From Hyphomicrobiales bacterium (GTDB lineage: Bacteria > Pseudomonadota > Alphaproteobacteria > Rhizobiales > Kaistiaceae): a stretch of 32,355 nt of DNA. Both the position numbers and the translations under genes were made by a program. The stretch lies in assembly GCA_024222895.1 (NCBI GenBank), contig JAAEOR010000593.1:1-32355 (forward strand). The letters are read 5' to 3'. Each line of letters begins with the position of its first letter. Positions within the stretch are counted from its first letter, which is position 1. Below, piece by piece: positions 21,868 through 30,116 of this stretch. Below the pieces are notes generated by a model, which worked only from the letters and a program-made list of their open reading frames with translations, was not told the DNA's origin and made no database searches.

Positions 21868-23120
21868 CATTCCCCCATGGGTGCGGCGTCTCGGCAACGA
21901 CGCTTCAGCCGGCTTGGTTTGATGCCACCACCGTCAGAGAAGATCGCCGTCACCTTGTTGTTCAAGTTCAGCCGGTCTGCCAGCCGCAACGGGCCGAAAC
22001 CGATGTGGTAGAAGTCGTAGAAGTAGCGCTTTGCGTTCGGCTTCACAAACTGCCGATGCAGGTGAAGCGAACTCCTTTGCGCCCGACGGTATCCCTCTTC
22101 GCTCATCATCTTGCGAATATGGATCATCGTAACGACCGGGCTTCCCGTTTTCGGGTTGCCCAGATCGGCGACCGGGTCGGTCCGGTAGAAATTGATAGGG
22201 TCGACCTTGGCTTGGTATTCCGCCCATAGCAGTGACCGTTCGGCGCCGATCCGGTGGACGACGCGCCGGAGTTCGGCGGCAGCCGGATGGAGGCCGATCT
22301 TCATGATCGACGAGCCGACGGTGAGGAGCGCCGTCCGTCGGGCATCCTTGTCCAGGCCCGGTGTCCGGGCAAACGCGCGCGCCAGCGCCTCCACCATCAT
22401 GACCGCGCCGAGACTGACGCCGGATAGCAGCACTTCGTCGGCCTCGGGATCTCGCATGGCATCGACCACTTCATCCGCGAACTGGTCCAGAATGCCGTCG
22501 AGCCCGGATACGTCGCGACGACAGAGATCGGCCGCGAACGCCCAATCGGCGAGCGCAAAATCGAGGAAGAAATAGCCGCCGAGAAAGCGCAGCAACAGGA
22601 CGAAGATGACAACGCCGATGATCGGGCCGACCAGGGCCGAATAAGGAACCCCAACCGCGACGGCGACCGTTGCGGCGGCGATTGCGAGCAACAGGAAGCC
22701 GACCAGAAGCAGCAGTGGATAGATCGCGAACAGGCCATAGCGCAGGTTGGCCTTGAAATATCGGCGCATGGTGCCGGTGAAGACGAACTCGCCAAGCGCC
22801 TTGTAACCGTGAAGGATCCGACCGAGCCACGAGCGCTCGACATAGGGCGCCATGAGGTCGTCCCAACGCAGGATCGAGTAGCGACACTTGGTGGTCCAGT
22901 TCGCACCACTGGTCGTCGCCGTCCATGTCATCGAGCGTCCGTCGGCGGAGACTTCAGCGGGCGCGACAATCGAGTCCGCTCCCCAGACCGGCGCGAAATG
23001 GCGCAAGCCACTGTCCATGCGCCGTTCGAGCCGCGACGGTGACACCGGCTCGAATCCGCTGATATGCACGACCCGCCGGGTCGAGACTGGGGCAATGCGG
23101 GTCTTTTTGTTGCGCGGCAA
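21867..23120 (-). CDS. Membrane-anchored putative serine hydrolase (alpha/beta-hydrolase-like), function unknown
   Basis: 417 residues. RRVVHISGFEPVSP near residue 16 is followed by a hydrophilic stretch. Two to three membrane segments follow around residues 131-200 (YPLLLLVGFLLLAIAAATVAVAV; LVGPIIGVVIFVLLLRFLGG). Then comes a domain with VLLSGVSLGAVMMVEAL, a GxSxG nucleophile elbow as in lipases and thioesterases. Downstream RTDPVADLGNPKTG may hold the acidic residue and HIGFGPLR or HLHRQF the histidine. The start is a TTG at 23120 with GGAG 9 nt upstream; a later GTG (VHISGFEP) is also possible. The last codons overlap the ICMT-like gene. No named family is recognised with confidence. The 23141-23309 repeat lies directly upstream, so the promoter must be in or near it. 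Confidence 0.68.
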   Translation of the reverse strand: MPRNKKTRIAPVSTRRVVHISGFEPVSPSRLERRMDSGLRHFAPVWGADSIVAPAEVSADGRSMTWTATTSGANWTTKCRYSILRWDDLMAPYVERSWLGRILHGYKALGEFVFTGTMRRYFKANLRYGLFAIYPLLLLVGFLLLAIAAATVAVAVGVPYSALVGPIIGVVIFVLLLRFLGGYFFLDFALADWAFAADLCRRDVSGLDGILDQFADEVVDAMRDPEADEVLLSGVSLGAVMMVEALARAFARTPGLDKDARRTALLTVGSSIMKIGLHPAAAELRRVVHRIGAERSLLWAEYQAKVDPINFYRTDPVADLGNPKTGSPVVTMIHIRKMMSEEGYRRAQRSSLHLHRQFVKPNAKRYFYDFYHIGFGPLRLADRLNLNNKVTAIFSDGGGIKPSRLKRRCRDAAPMGE

Positions 23121-23140
23121 GGCGTGCGGCTCCAGAGCCT

Positions 23141-23309
23141 TAGTGGAGCGAATTTGACATTTGAGTCCCGCTCTGTGCAGGGCTCTCGCTCAAATGTCAA
23201 ATTCAGAAGCTCCACTAGAATCAAATAGTTGCTAGTGGTCCTGATGACTCCGACATTTGCTTGGGAGGGGGCTGCAGTTGGGTGGCAAATGTCGGAGTCG
23301 GACCACTAG
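23141..23309 (+). repeat. Double-hairpin repeat element, copy 1
   Basis: Two adjacent large hairpins with related ends and cores. Hairpin A: TAGTGGAGC (23141-23149) plus a GAATTTGACATTTGAG arm pairs with 23189-23204 and GCTCCACTA (23209-23217). Hairpin B: CTAGTGGTC (23232-23240) and GACTCCGACATTTGC (23246-23260) pair with GCAAATGTCGGAGTC (23285-23299) and GACCACTAG (23301-23309). Both share TAGTGG ends and a GACATTTG core. The same element recurs at 26961-27126 in the same orientation. It encodes no convincing protein. Confidence 0.88.
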
Positions 23310-23811
23310 GATCGGATCGCTGCATTTAACCGAAGCGGCGCGACGATGCTAGCCGCGCAGAGCGTTCTTGTCGGCGATGGATGGTCGACGGGACGTCGTC
23401 GCCGGGGGGTGGCGCCAGGGAGGTGGCGCTAGTCTCGCGGCTTTCTTTGACTTTCTCGAGCGGGTCGCTATTTTTTGGGTGTCTCCGCCCACACCGGCTC
23501 GTCAAAGGCTGGGGCGGATGGAATTTTCGCCGGGTCGTACGACTTCGCGGCTTATGCCGCTCTGCGACGCCCCATACGGTTGCCCGCGAACCTAAACGGA
23601 ACGCGGGGAACGACCAGGACGGGCAATCAATAAAGACTCCCAGTCGATACGTCGGGAGGGTGTGAACCGGGCGGTTCTGCCCAAAATTGCGAAGCCACAG
23701 GGCTCTCGGCTTCACCCCTGGATCGCCTTGGTCGGACCATGACGTGCACGCGCCAGCGCACGGATGGGCCAACATTCACAAACGGACTTCATGCAAACAG
23801 GAGAACCGCTG
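23310..23811. other. About 500 bp without a recognised gene, upstream of the betaine-type ABC operon
   Basis: Long frames are open on both strands (about 95-150 codons) but none has a ribosome site or a recognisable family. Several short stems are visible: CTCCC...GGGAG near 23637-23658, GGGC-GGTTCT-GCCC near 23670-23683, and AGCC...GGCT near 23693-23711. It may hold the operon promoter, a structured RNA or a decayed gene. No decision is possible from sequence alone. Confidence 0.4.
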
Positions 23812-24819
23812 ATGTTTCGCCATTCAATAGCACTAGCCGTCGGGGTCTTCGTCGCAGCGCCCGCTGTCGCCCAGGACAGCATGGCAGCCTGTGAAATCGA
23901 CCGCCCGGTGGTCTTCGCCGAACTGAACTACGGCTCGGCCCAGTTTCATACTGCGGTGGCCAGCCGGATTATCCGGGATGGATTTGGTTGCGCCGTCGAC
24001 AGCATTCCGGGCGATACGATCCCGCTGATCAACGGTGTGGCGCGCGGTGATGCAGACATCATCATGGAAATCTGGACCGCCAACCCGGCCCAGGCCTGGG
24101 TCGATGCCGAGGCTGCGGGCAAGACGGTCGCGCTGGGAACGACCTTCCCGGACGCCACCGAAGGCTGGTTCGTGCCGAGCTCGATCGTCACCGGCGCGGA
24201 TGCTGTCGCCCCCGGTCTCACTTCGGTTGCGGATCTGTCGAAATATATCGACCTGTTTGCCGACCCCGAGGAGCCCGGCAAAGGCCGCTTCTACAACTGC
24301 CCGGCCGGCTGGCAATGCGAAGTGGTGAACTCCAAGAAGCTGATCGCTTACGGACTCGACGACTCCTACACCAACTTCCGCCCGGGCACCGGCGAAGCAC
24401 TGGCGGCCGCCGCGGAGGCAGCGGCACTTCGCAACAAGCCGGCGGTCTTCTACTACTGGGGACCCACCTGGTTGCTCGGCAAGCACGACTTCCTCCGGCT
24501 TGACGAGGCGCCCTTCGACAAGGCCGTGTGGGAAGAGATGATGGCCTCGGACAATCCGACGGCCGCCACTGCCTATCCGGTCAGCGAGGTCATCATCGGC
24601 GGCAACACCGAATTCACGGAAACCGCCCCCGACCTGACCGCGTTTCTGAAGGCGTACACCTCAACCAATGCGGCAACCTCTTCGGCGCTCGCCTACATGC
24701 ACGACAATGACGCGAGCCCGGACGAAGCGGCGGTCAACTTCCTCTCGAATAGCGAGGATTGGACCCAGTGGATCTCGGCCGACGCCGCCGATCGGGTCAA
24801 GGCTGCGCTCGCCAACTGA
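23812..24819 (+). CDS. Glycine betaine/choline-type ABC substrate-binding protein (OpuAC/ProX family)
   Basis: 335-residue periplasmic binding protein. The signal peptide MFRHSIALAVGVFVAAPAVA ends at QDS. The mature part has VVFAELNYGSAQFHTAVASRI, DADIIMEIWTANP, TEGWFVPS and FYYWGPTWLLG. The tryptophan-rich segments fit the aromatic boxes that bind quaternary ammonium groups in OpuAC-family proteins. AGGAG lies 8 nt before the ATG at 23812, which is preferred over the upstream frame to 23764 because the signal peptide then starts at the N-terminus. It is first of a three-gene operon in the order binding protein, permease, ATPase, as in choXWV. Glycine betaine, proline betaine or choline are all possible ligands. 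Confidence 0.87.
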   Translation: MFRHSIALAVGVFVAAPAVAQDSMAACEIDRPVVFAELNYGSAQFHTAVASRIIRDGFGCAVDSIPGDTIPLINGVARGDADIIMEIWTANPAQAWVDAEAAGKTVALGTTFPDATEGWFVPSSIVTGADAVAPGLTSVADLSKYIDLFADPEEPGKGRFYNCPAGWQCEVVNSKKLIAYGLDDSYTNFRPGTGEALAAAAEAAALRNKPAVFYYWGPTWLLGKHDFLRLDEAPFDKAVWEEMMASDNPTAATAYPVSEVIIGGNTEFTETAPDLTAFLKAYTSTNAATSSALAYMHDNDASPDEAAVNFLSNSEDWTQWISADAADRVKAALAN

Positions 24820-24830
24820 TCCCGCCGACA

Positions 24831-24865
24831 TCAGGCGAACGGGCCGGCGCCTGAAATGCCGGTCC
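24831..24865 (+). promoter_or_regulatory. Two mutually exclusive hairpins between binding protein and permease genes
   Basis: Hairpin 1: TCAGGCG (24831-24837) with CGCCTGA (24848-24854). Hairpin 2: GGGCCGGC (24841-24848) with GCCGGTCC (24858-24865), with one G-T wobble. They overlap, so only one can form at a time. They lie in the 68-nt gap before the permease start and could tune the ratio of binding protein to membrane subunits. Confidence 0.45.
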
Positions 24866-24887
24866 GTCAGGGATGGGAAACCGAGCG

Positions 24888-25745
24888 ATGTTCATCGACA
24901 TCGGCAAGCCGATCGCCGACGCAACCAACACCTTCGTTGAGTGGCTGATCGTCGAACACGGCGATTTCTTCGAGGCGATAGCCAACGCGCTGCTCACTGT
25001 GCTCGTTTTTATCGAGCAGATCCTGAGAGGTGCGCCGCCTTGGGCGATCATTGCGGCTTTTGCCATCATTGCCTTCGCAGCTAGTCGCAACTGGTTCCTC
25101 ACCGCAGCCGTCGTTGTTCTGACGTGGATGCTGGGCAGCCTTGGCCTTTGGGAACAGGCGATGCAGACCATTGCAATCGTGCTGGTCTCCGTCGGGATCG
25201 CCATCCTCATCGGCATTCCACTCGGGGTTGCAGCCGCGAGAAGCGATCTCGCCCGGGCACTTCTGAACCCGGTGCTCGACCTGATGCAGACCATCCCGAG
25301 TTTCGTCTATCTGATCCCCGCAGCAATGCTGTTCGGACTGGGCAAGGTTCCGGCAATTCTGGCAACGGTCATCTATGCCACACCCCCGCTGATTCGCCTC
25401 ACGGACCTCGGCATCCGCCAGGTGGACCACGAGGTCATCGAAGCCAGCCGCGCGTTTGGCGCCACTCGCTGGCAGATGTTAAAGGGGGTCCAGATTCCAT
25501 TGGCGCTTCCGTCGATCATGCAAGGGATCAACCAGACGATGATGATGGCCCTGGCCATGGTCGTCATCGCCTCGATGATCGGTGCTCGCGGCATCGGCGA
25601 AACGGTCCTGTTGGGGCTCCAGCGCAGCGACCCGGGCAAGGGACTGGTCGGCGGAATCGGTATTGTGGTTCTCGCGATCATCTTCGATCGCATCAGCCAG
25701 GCGTTTGGACGGCGACTGCAGACCTACCGTACCGCGGGGAGTTGA
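24888..25745 (+). CDS. Betaine/choline-type ABC transporter permease (ProW/OpuAB family)
   Basis: 285-residue inner-membrane permease, MFIDIGKPIADATNTFVEWL at the N-terminus, with six or more hydrophobic segments. DLMQTIPSFVYLIPAAMLFG is strongly conserved in ProW/OpuAB. The coupling loop is EASRAFGATRWQMLKGVQIP. QTMMMALAMVVIASMIGARG.GE is the signature C-terminal segment of this family. An ATG at 24873 is also in frame; I prefer 24888 because GGGA lies 11 nt upstream and family members begin near this point. It forms the membrane channel for the binding protein encoded upstream; the ATPase gene follows 4 nt after its stop codon. Confidence 0.88.
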   Translation: MFIDIGKPIADATNTFVEWLIVEHGDFFEAIANALLTVLVFIEQILRGAPPWAIIAAFAIIAFAASRNWFLTAAVVVLTWMLGSLGLWEQAMQTIAIVLVSVGIAILIGIPLGVAAARSDLARALLNPVLDLMQTIPSFVYLIPAAMLFGLGKVPAILATVIYATPPLIRLTDLGIRQVDHEVIEASRAFGATRWQMLKGVQIPLALPSIMQGINQTMMMALAMVVIASMIGARGIGETVLLGLQRSDPGKGLVGGIGIVVLAIIFDRISQAFGRRLQTYRTAGS

Positions 25746-25749
25746 TCAC

Positions 25750-26943
25750 GTGACGCTGATCGACGTCCGCCACGTTACCAAGATTTTCGGTCCCAATCCG
25801 TCCAGGGCACTGGCGCGGCTCAAGTCCGGCGCCAGCAAGGACGACATCCTGGGCGAATCCAACCACACAGTCGGGCTCTATGATGTTTCGCTATCCGTCG
25901 AGCGCGGCGAAATATTCGTGGTCATGGGTCTGTCCGGCTCCGGCAAATCAACTCTGATCCGTCATCTCAACCGCCTGATCGATCCAACCGAAGGGGAGAT
26001 CATCGTCGACGGCTTCGACATCCTGACGCTGTCGAACCGTGAGCTGGAAGCGTTTCGCCGCCAGAAGACCGGTATGGTGTTTCAGCGTTTCGGCCTGTTC
26101 CCGCACCGCACCGTCCTTCAGAACGTCGCCTACGGGCTTGAAGTGCGCGGCGAATCGCGAACCGAGCGGGAGAAGAAGGCAGCCGAGTGGGTCGCCACCG
26201 TCGGGCTTGCCGGCTACGAAGACCAGTACCCGTCCCAGCTTTCGGGCGGAATGCAGCAGCGGGTCGGCCTCGCCCGGGCGCTTTGCACCGACCCGGAGAT
26301 TCTGCTGATGGACGAAGCCTTTTCGGCACTCGATCCGCTGATTCGCAGCCAGATGCAGGACCAGTTGATCGAACTGCAGGCACGGCTGCACAAGACCATC
26401 GTGTTCATTACCCACGATCTCGATGAAGCCCTGCGTCTTGGCGACCGGATCGCGATCCTGAAGGACGGCTCGCTCTCACAGATCGGTACGCCGGCCGAAA
26501 TCCTGCTCAGTCCGGCCGACTCCTACGTCCGTGCCTTCGTCAAGGATGTAAACCGGGCAAGGGTCCTGACGGTCGATGCGGTGATGAAGCCACCGCACCT
26601 GCGCCTGACTGATGAAACCCTTGAACAGGCTCTGGCCGAGATGCAGACCCTCAATACCGACTTCGGCTATCTCATCAACGCCGGTGGCTATCGCGGGGTT
26701 GTCACACGCGCTGCCTTGAGTGCCGCGATCGCGAATGACGACGCACCGACGGTTGAGCAACTGGCAGTCAATTCACCTTCGATCGGACCGCATGCCTCGC
26801 TTGCCGAGGCGCTGTCCGCGACGCTGTCGAGCGCCTACCCGATCGCCGTGATTGGCGACGACGGCTCTTTTGAGGGCATCCTGACCGCGGACCGGGTCGG
26901 TGAGATTCTGACTCCGCGCGAAGACCGCGAAGCAGCTGAATGA
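25750..26943 (+). CDS. proV: Betaine/choline-type ABC transporter ATPase with C-terminal CBS domains (ProV/OpuAA family)
   Basis: 397 residues from a GTG at 25750 with GGAG 8 nt upstream; the open frame reaching back to 25582 lies inside the permease gene and is not used. The Walker A motif is GLSGSGKST (60-68), Q-loop MVFQRFGLFPHRT, ABC signature LSGGMQQR (164-171), Walker B ILLMDEA (184-190) with ALDP, and H-loop FITHDLDEA. Residues about 280-390 contain two CBS-like repeats (PPHLRLTDETLEQALAEM; IGPHASLAEALSATLSS), which in OpuAA-type ATPases sense ionic strength or nucleotide. This, with the MscS channel downstream, supports an osmotic role. It completes the three-gene uptake system. Confidence 0.92.
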   Translation: MTLIDVRHVTKIFGPNPSRALARLKSGASKDDILGESNHTVGLYDVSLSVERGEIFVVMGLSGSGKSTLIRHLNRLIDPTEGEIIVDGFDILTLSNRELEAFRRQKTGMVFQRFGLFPHRTVLQNVAYGLEVRGESRTEREKKAAEWVATVGLAGYEDQYPSQLSGGMQQRVGLARALCTDPEILLMDEAFSALDPLIRSQMQDQLIELQARLHKTIVFITHDLDEALRLGDRIAILKDGSLSQIGTPAEILLSPADSYVRAFVKDVNRARVLTVDAVMKPPHLRLTDETLEQALAEMQTLNTDFGYLINAGGYRGVVTRAALSAAIANDDAPTVEQLAVNSPSIGPHASLAEALSATLSSAYPIAVIGDDGSFEGILTADRVGEILTPREDREAAE

Positions 26944-26944
26944 C

Positions 26945-26960
26945 AGCCGGTTCGCCGGCT
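26945..26960 (+). terminator. Hairpin with TTCG loop directly after the ATPase gene
   Basis: AGCCGG-TTCG-CCGGCT, a perfect 6-bp stem starting 2 bp after the stop codon, with a UUCG tetraloop in RNA. There is no T-run. It abuts the second copy of the double-hairpin repeat. Confidence 0.5.
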
Positions 26961-27126
26961 GGTGGAGCGAATTCGACATTTGAGTCCCGCTCGCTGCAAG
27001 GCTCTCGTTCAAATGTCAAATTCAGAGGCTCCACTAGAATCAGATGTTTGCTAGGTCCTGATGACTCCGACATTTGCTTGAGGGGGTGTTGCAGGTGGGT
27101 AGCAAATGTCGGAGTCGGACCACTAG
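26961..27126 (+). repeat. Double-hairpin repeat element, copy 2
   Basis: Direct-orientation copy of 23141-23309, with the same two hairpins in order: GTGGAGCGAATTCGACATTT paired with its mirror ending CTCCACTAG, then GACTCCGACATTTGC paired with GCAAATGTCGGAGTC, ending GGACCACTAG. A few substitutions and a 3-4 nt deletion distinguish it from copy 1. It sits between the transporter ATPase gene and the MscS gene. Confidence 0.88.
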
Positions 27127-27171
27127 CCGCGTTTGTGATACCACAGGCGCGGTTGGAATTAGCTTGAGGCC

Positions 27172-29577
27172 ATGCGCCAGCGTTTCATCTTCCTGACCCT
27201 GCTTTTCCTGCTGGGCCTCTCGTCGGCGGGACTTGCCCAGCCGGGCGGCCGCGAAGCCATCCTGGACGGCTGGTCGGCAACCCTTTCCCAGGCCGAAGCA
27301 GCGCTGCGTCGGTCCGACCTCAACGATGCCGATCTCGATTCACTTCAGGGCCGGGTTCAGTCGGTTGCCACCTCGGCACTCGCTTTTCAGGATGAAATCA
27401 AGCCGGACATCGACGACCTCGAGGATCTGCTTGCATCCATAACATTGCCGGAAGGGACCGGCGCCGAGGAGCCCTCCGATCTTTCAGAAACCCGGGCGAA
27501 GCTCGTTGCCGATCTGGACTCCCTGACCGGGTTCGCCCGCCGAACCGAACTCGTCATATTGCGTAGTAATCAGCTCCTCAGCCACATAGCCGAGCGTCGT
27601 AGCGAACGTTTTACAACAGCGCTGTTTGCGCGTGACGGCAGTGCCCTTAGCCCGGGTCTTCTCGCGGATCTTGTCCTGGAGAGTTCCAGAGTCCTGGCGG
27701 GCACCAGCCGGGTCGTCGCCGACTGGTTGCAACTCGTTGCCGGGAGTTCCGACTCCGTCACGATCCTCCTTGCCCTGCTGGCAGTGCTGATCGTCGTCGT
27801 CGTCCTGACGGCGCGGCGCGCCTTTCTCCGATGGGCGGAAGGCCCCACAAGCCTCGAAGATCCAGGTCGTCCGCAGAAGGTCCTGGCGGCTTTCGCCATT
27901 GTCATCGTCGACGTTGGGGTACCGCTGCTGATCCTGCTCGGCCTGCGGGCGTTGCTCGCCGAACTTGGCCTGCTGCCGCGCAGTGTCGATGAAATTGCCA
28001 TCGGTCTGACGACGGCGGTCGCCATTTTCACGGTGATTACCGGGCTGTCGCGGGCGCTTGCCGCACCAAACCGGCCCGCCTGGCGGATCGCTGGCATCGC
28101 CGACAGCACCGCACGACGAGTTTATGGGGTTGTCGCTGCCGCAGCGGCCATCCTGGCCCTCTATGCGTTTGTCGTCAGGCTCGCCGGAATCACTACCGCA
28201 CCATCCGCCTTCGTCGTCGGGCTGGGCGGCGTGTTGTCGATCCCGACGGCAGCTCTGGCGCTGGTCGCCACCCGCATGCTGGTCCGTGGCCGCGAGGCGC
28301 TGAGCGAGGACGAGCGCCGAAGAAGCGCGCCGTGGCGTGTCCTGACGCCTCTCGCCAGTATTGCAGCAGTCGTCACGATTGCATCGGCGGTTGTGGGTTA
28401 TCTCGCCTTCGCCAGCTTCATGATCGAACAGATCGCGTTTGTGTGGGTGGTGATCGGCGGGTTCGTACTGATCGGCGGACTTGCGGACGTCATTCTCACG
28501 GCAACCCTTTCACCCGACCAGCCTGTCGGGCGACACATCGCCCTCAATCTCGGCCTCGGCAACCGGGTGGTGGACCAGCTCCGGGTCGTCATCACCGGAA
28601 TCACCAGGCTGATGCTGATGTTCGTCGCCGCTTTGCTGATTGCAGCGCCATGGGGCTTCGACTCCTCGACCGTTACATCGCGACTGCACGGCCTCTACTA
28701 TGGGGTCCAGGTCGGATCGATCCGGATAACCTTCTCCACCATCATCGCGGCGGCCCTGGTTTTCGTCGTGGTGATTGCACTCAGCCGGCTTTTTCAGCGA
28801 TGGCTCGAGCGACGTTTCCTGCCGACGACCGGAATCGATCAGGGTCTCAAGAATTCAATCCGGACGGGCGCTGGTTATACCGGCGTCCTTCTTGCCGTCA
28901 TTCTCGCCGCCATTTATGCCGGGATCGACTTCGCGAACATCGCCATCGTCGCCGGTGCTCTGTCCGTCGGAATTGGCTTTGGCCTGCAGGGCATCGTCAA
29001 TAATTTCGTCTCGGGCCTGATCCTGCTGGCCGAACGACCGATCCGAACCGGCGATTGGATAGAGGTCGGTACCGACCGCGGCACCGTTCGCCGGATCAGC
29101 GTTCGGGCGACCGAAATCGAAACCTTTGAACGGGCGTCCGTGATCGTTCCGAATTCCAACCTGATCTCAGGCGTCGTCACCAACCGCTACCTGCGCGGCA
29201 ACATCGGCCGAATCGAGATCGCCGTCGGCGTCAGCTACAGTTCCGATCCGGAACGGGTGCGCGAGGTTCTGCTCGCGGCTGCGGCCAAACATGACAGGGT
29301 GGCCAGCGATCCGGCGCCGTTTGTTCTGTTCATGGATTTTGGTGCAAGCTCACTCGATTTCGAACTGCGGTGTTATGTATCGGACATCTCGACCGGATTG
29401 TCCGTACGTTCCGACCTGCGATTCGCTATCCTTGCCGCGCTTCGCGAGGACGGAATCGAGATTCCGTTCCCGCAGCGGGACATCAATGTACGCGACCTAC
29501 CGAATGTCGCGCAGGCATTCGGCACTCGCGACGACTCTCCTGGTTCAATCGACAAAGACCGAGAACGATCCGAATGA
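27172..29577 (+). CDS. Large MscS-family mechanosensitive channel with periplasmic N-terminal domain
   Basis: 801 residues. The signal peptide RFIFLTLLFLLGLSSAG ends near LAQ and is followed by about 160 residues of helical, coiled-coil-like periplasmic domain (DUF3772-like). About ten membrane segments follow. The MscS core lies at about residues 560-770: the pore helix GALSVGIGFGLQGIVNNF (about 595-612), then AERPIRTGDWIEVG and RASVIVPNSNLISGVVTN, the beta-domain signature. The C-terminal alpha/beta part ends near DGIEIPFPQRDI. Channels of this class open on hypo-osmotic shock. It lies immediately downstream of a betaine-type importer, consistent with opposing osmotic functions. The start has only GAGG 2 nt before the ATG. 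Its stop overlaps the lipoprotein start by ATGA. Confidence 0.92.
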   Translation: MRQRFIFLTLLFLLGLSSAGLAQPGGREAILDGWSATLSQAEAALRRSDLNDADLDSLQGRVQSVATSALAFQDEIKPDIDDLEDLLASITLPEGTGAEEPSDLSETRAKLVADLDSLTGFARRTELVILRSNQLLSHIAERRSERFTTALFARDGSALSPGLLADLVLESSRVLAGTSRVVADWLQLVAGSSDSVTILLALLAVLIVVVVLTARRAFLRWAEGPTSLEDPGRPQKVLAAFAIVIVDVGVPLLILLGLRALLAELGLLPRSVDEIAIGLTTAVAIFTVITGLSRALAAPNRPAWRIAGIADSTARRVYGVVAAAAAILALYAFVVRLAGITTAPSAFVVGLGGVLSIPTAALALVATRMLVRGREALSEDERRRSAPWRVLTPLASIAAVVTIASAVVGYLAFASFMIEQIAFVWVVIGGFVLIGGLADVILTATLSPDQPVGRHIALNLGLGNRVVDQLRVVITGITRLMLMFVAALLIAAPWGFDSSTVTSRLHGLYYGVQVGSIRITFSTIIAAALVFVVVIALSRLFQRWLERRFLPTTGIDQGLKNSIRTGAGYTGVLLAVILAAIYAGIDFANIAIVAGALSVGIGFGLQGIVNNFVSGLILLAERPIRTGDWIEVGTDRGTVRRISVRATEIETFERASVIVPNSNLISGVVTNRYLRGNIGRIEIAVGVSYSSDPERVREVLLAAAAKHDRVASDPAPFVLFMDFGASSLDFELRCYVSDISTGLSVRSDLRFAILAALREDGIEIPFPQRDINVRDLPNVAQAFGTRDDSPGSIDKDRERSE

Positions 29578-30116
29578 ATCGACCATTCGCTTTCCGCTAC
29601 CGCCGACGCTCAATCGGCTACACGATCATGGTGCTGGCGCTGACCATCGGCCTGTCGGCCTGTCAATCGCTGTTCCAGCCGGAGGAATTGATCGCGGGCG
29701 GTCGCACCGGGCCCGCGACGGTCAGTCCGGCCAACGCCGCCCGGATTATCTCCGACTACCGGCGCTCTCGCGGGCTTTCGTCGGTCACCGTCAGCTCGAA
29801 GCTGAATGCCATCGCGGCCAGCCACTCCCGCGCCATGGCCCGGGCCAACAAGATGTCCCACAGGGTCCGCGGCGAGGCAAGCTTCCCGAAACGGCTCGCC
29901 GCCGGCGGCTATGACGCCGCCATCGCCGGGGAAAACGTCGCAGCCGGTCATCGGAACTTCAACGAGGCCTTCGCCGGCTGGAAGGCGTCGCGCGGTCACA
30001 GAGCCAATATGCTGAAGCCGGGCGTGACGGAAATGGGCATCGCAGTTTCCTATACGCAGGAGGGTAAGTTCGGGAACTTCTGGACCCTGATCCTCGCCAA
30101 GCCCGATTCCCGATAG
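29574..30116 (+). CDS. CAP/SCP-domain lipoprotein
   Basis: 180 residues. A basic N-terminus and hydrophobic segment lead to a lipobox TIGLSAC with Cys30 as the predicted lipidated residue. The rest is a CAP (cysteine-rich secretory protein/antigen 5/PR-1) domain: ARIISDYRRSRGL, LNAIAASHSRAMARANKMSH, GENVAAGHRNF, GWKASRGHRANMLKP and TEMGIAVSY. The His and Glu residues of the CAP cavity (SHSRAMA, GENVA, GHRANM) are present. Bacterial CAP proteins are cell-envelope proteins, mostly of unknown activity. The ATG at 29574 overlaps the MscS stop codon (ATGA), so translation is coupled. The frame upstream to 29370 lies inside the MscS gene and is not used. Confidence 0.87.
   Translation: MNRPFAFRYRRRSIGYTIMVLALTIGLSACQSLFQPEELIAGGRTGPATVSPANAARIISDYRRSRGLSSVTVSSKLNAIAASHSRAMARANKMSHRVRGEASFPKRLAAGGYDAAIAGENVAAGHRNFNEAFAGWKASRGHRANMLKPGVTEMGIAVSYTQEGKFGNFWTLILAKPDSR

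Noticed and set aside
24867-25430. A 187-codon minus-strand frame opposite the ProW-like permease
   Set aside because: Antisense to a gene with the conserved permease and coupling-loop motifs; no motifs of its own.
26768-27073. Similar minus-strand ORFs (LNLTFEREPC.ERDSNV) at both repeat copies
   Set aside because: The shared peptide is a translation of hairpin A of the repeat element, not evidence of related proteins.
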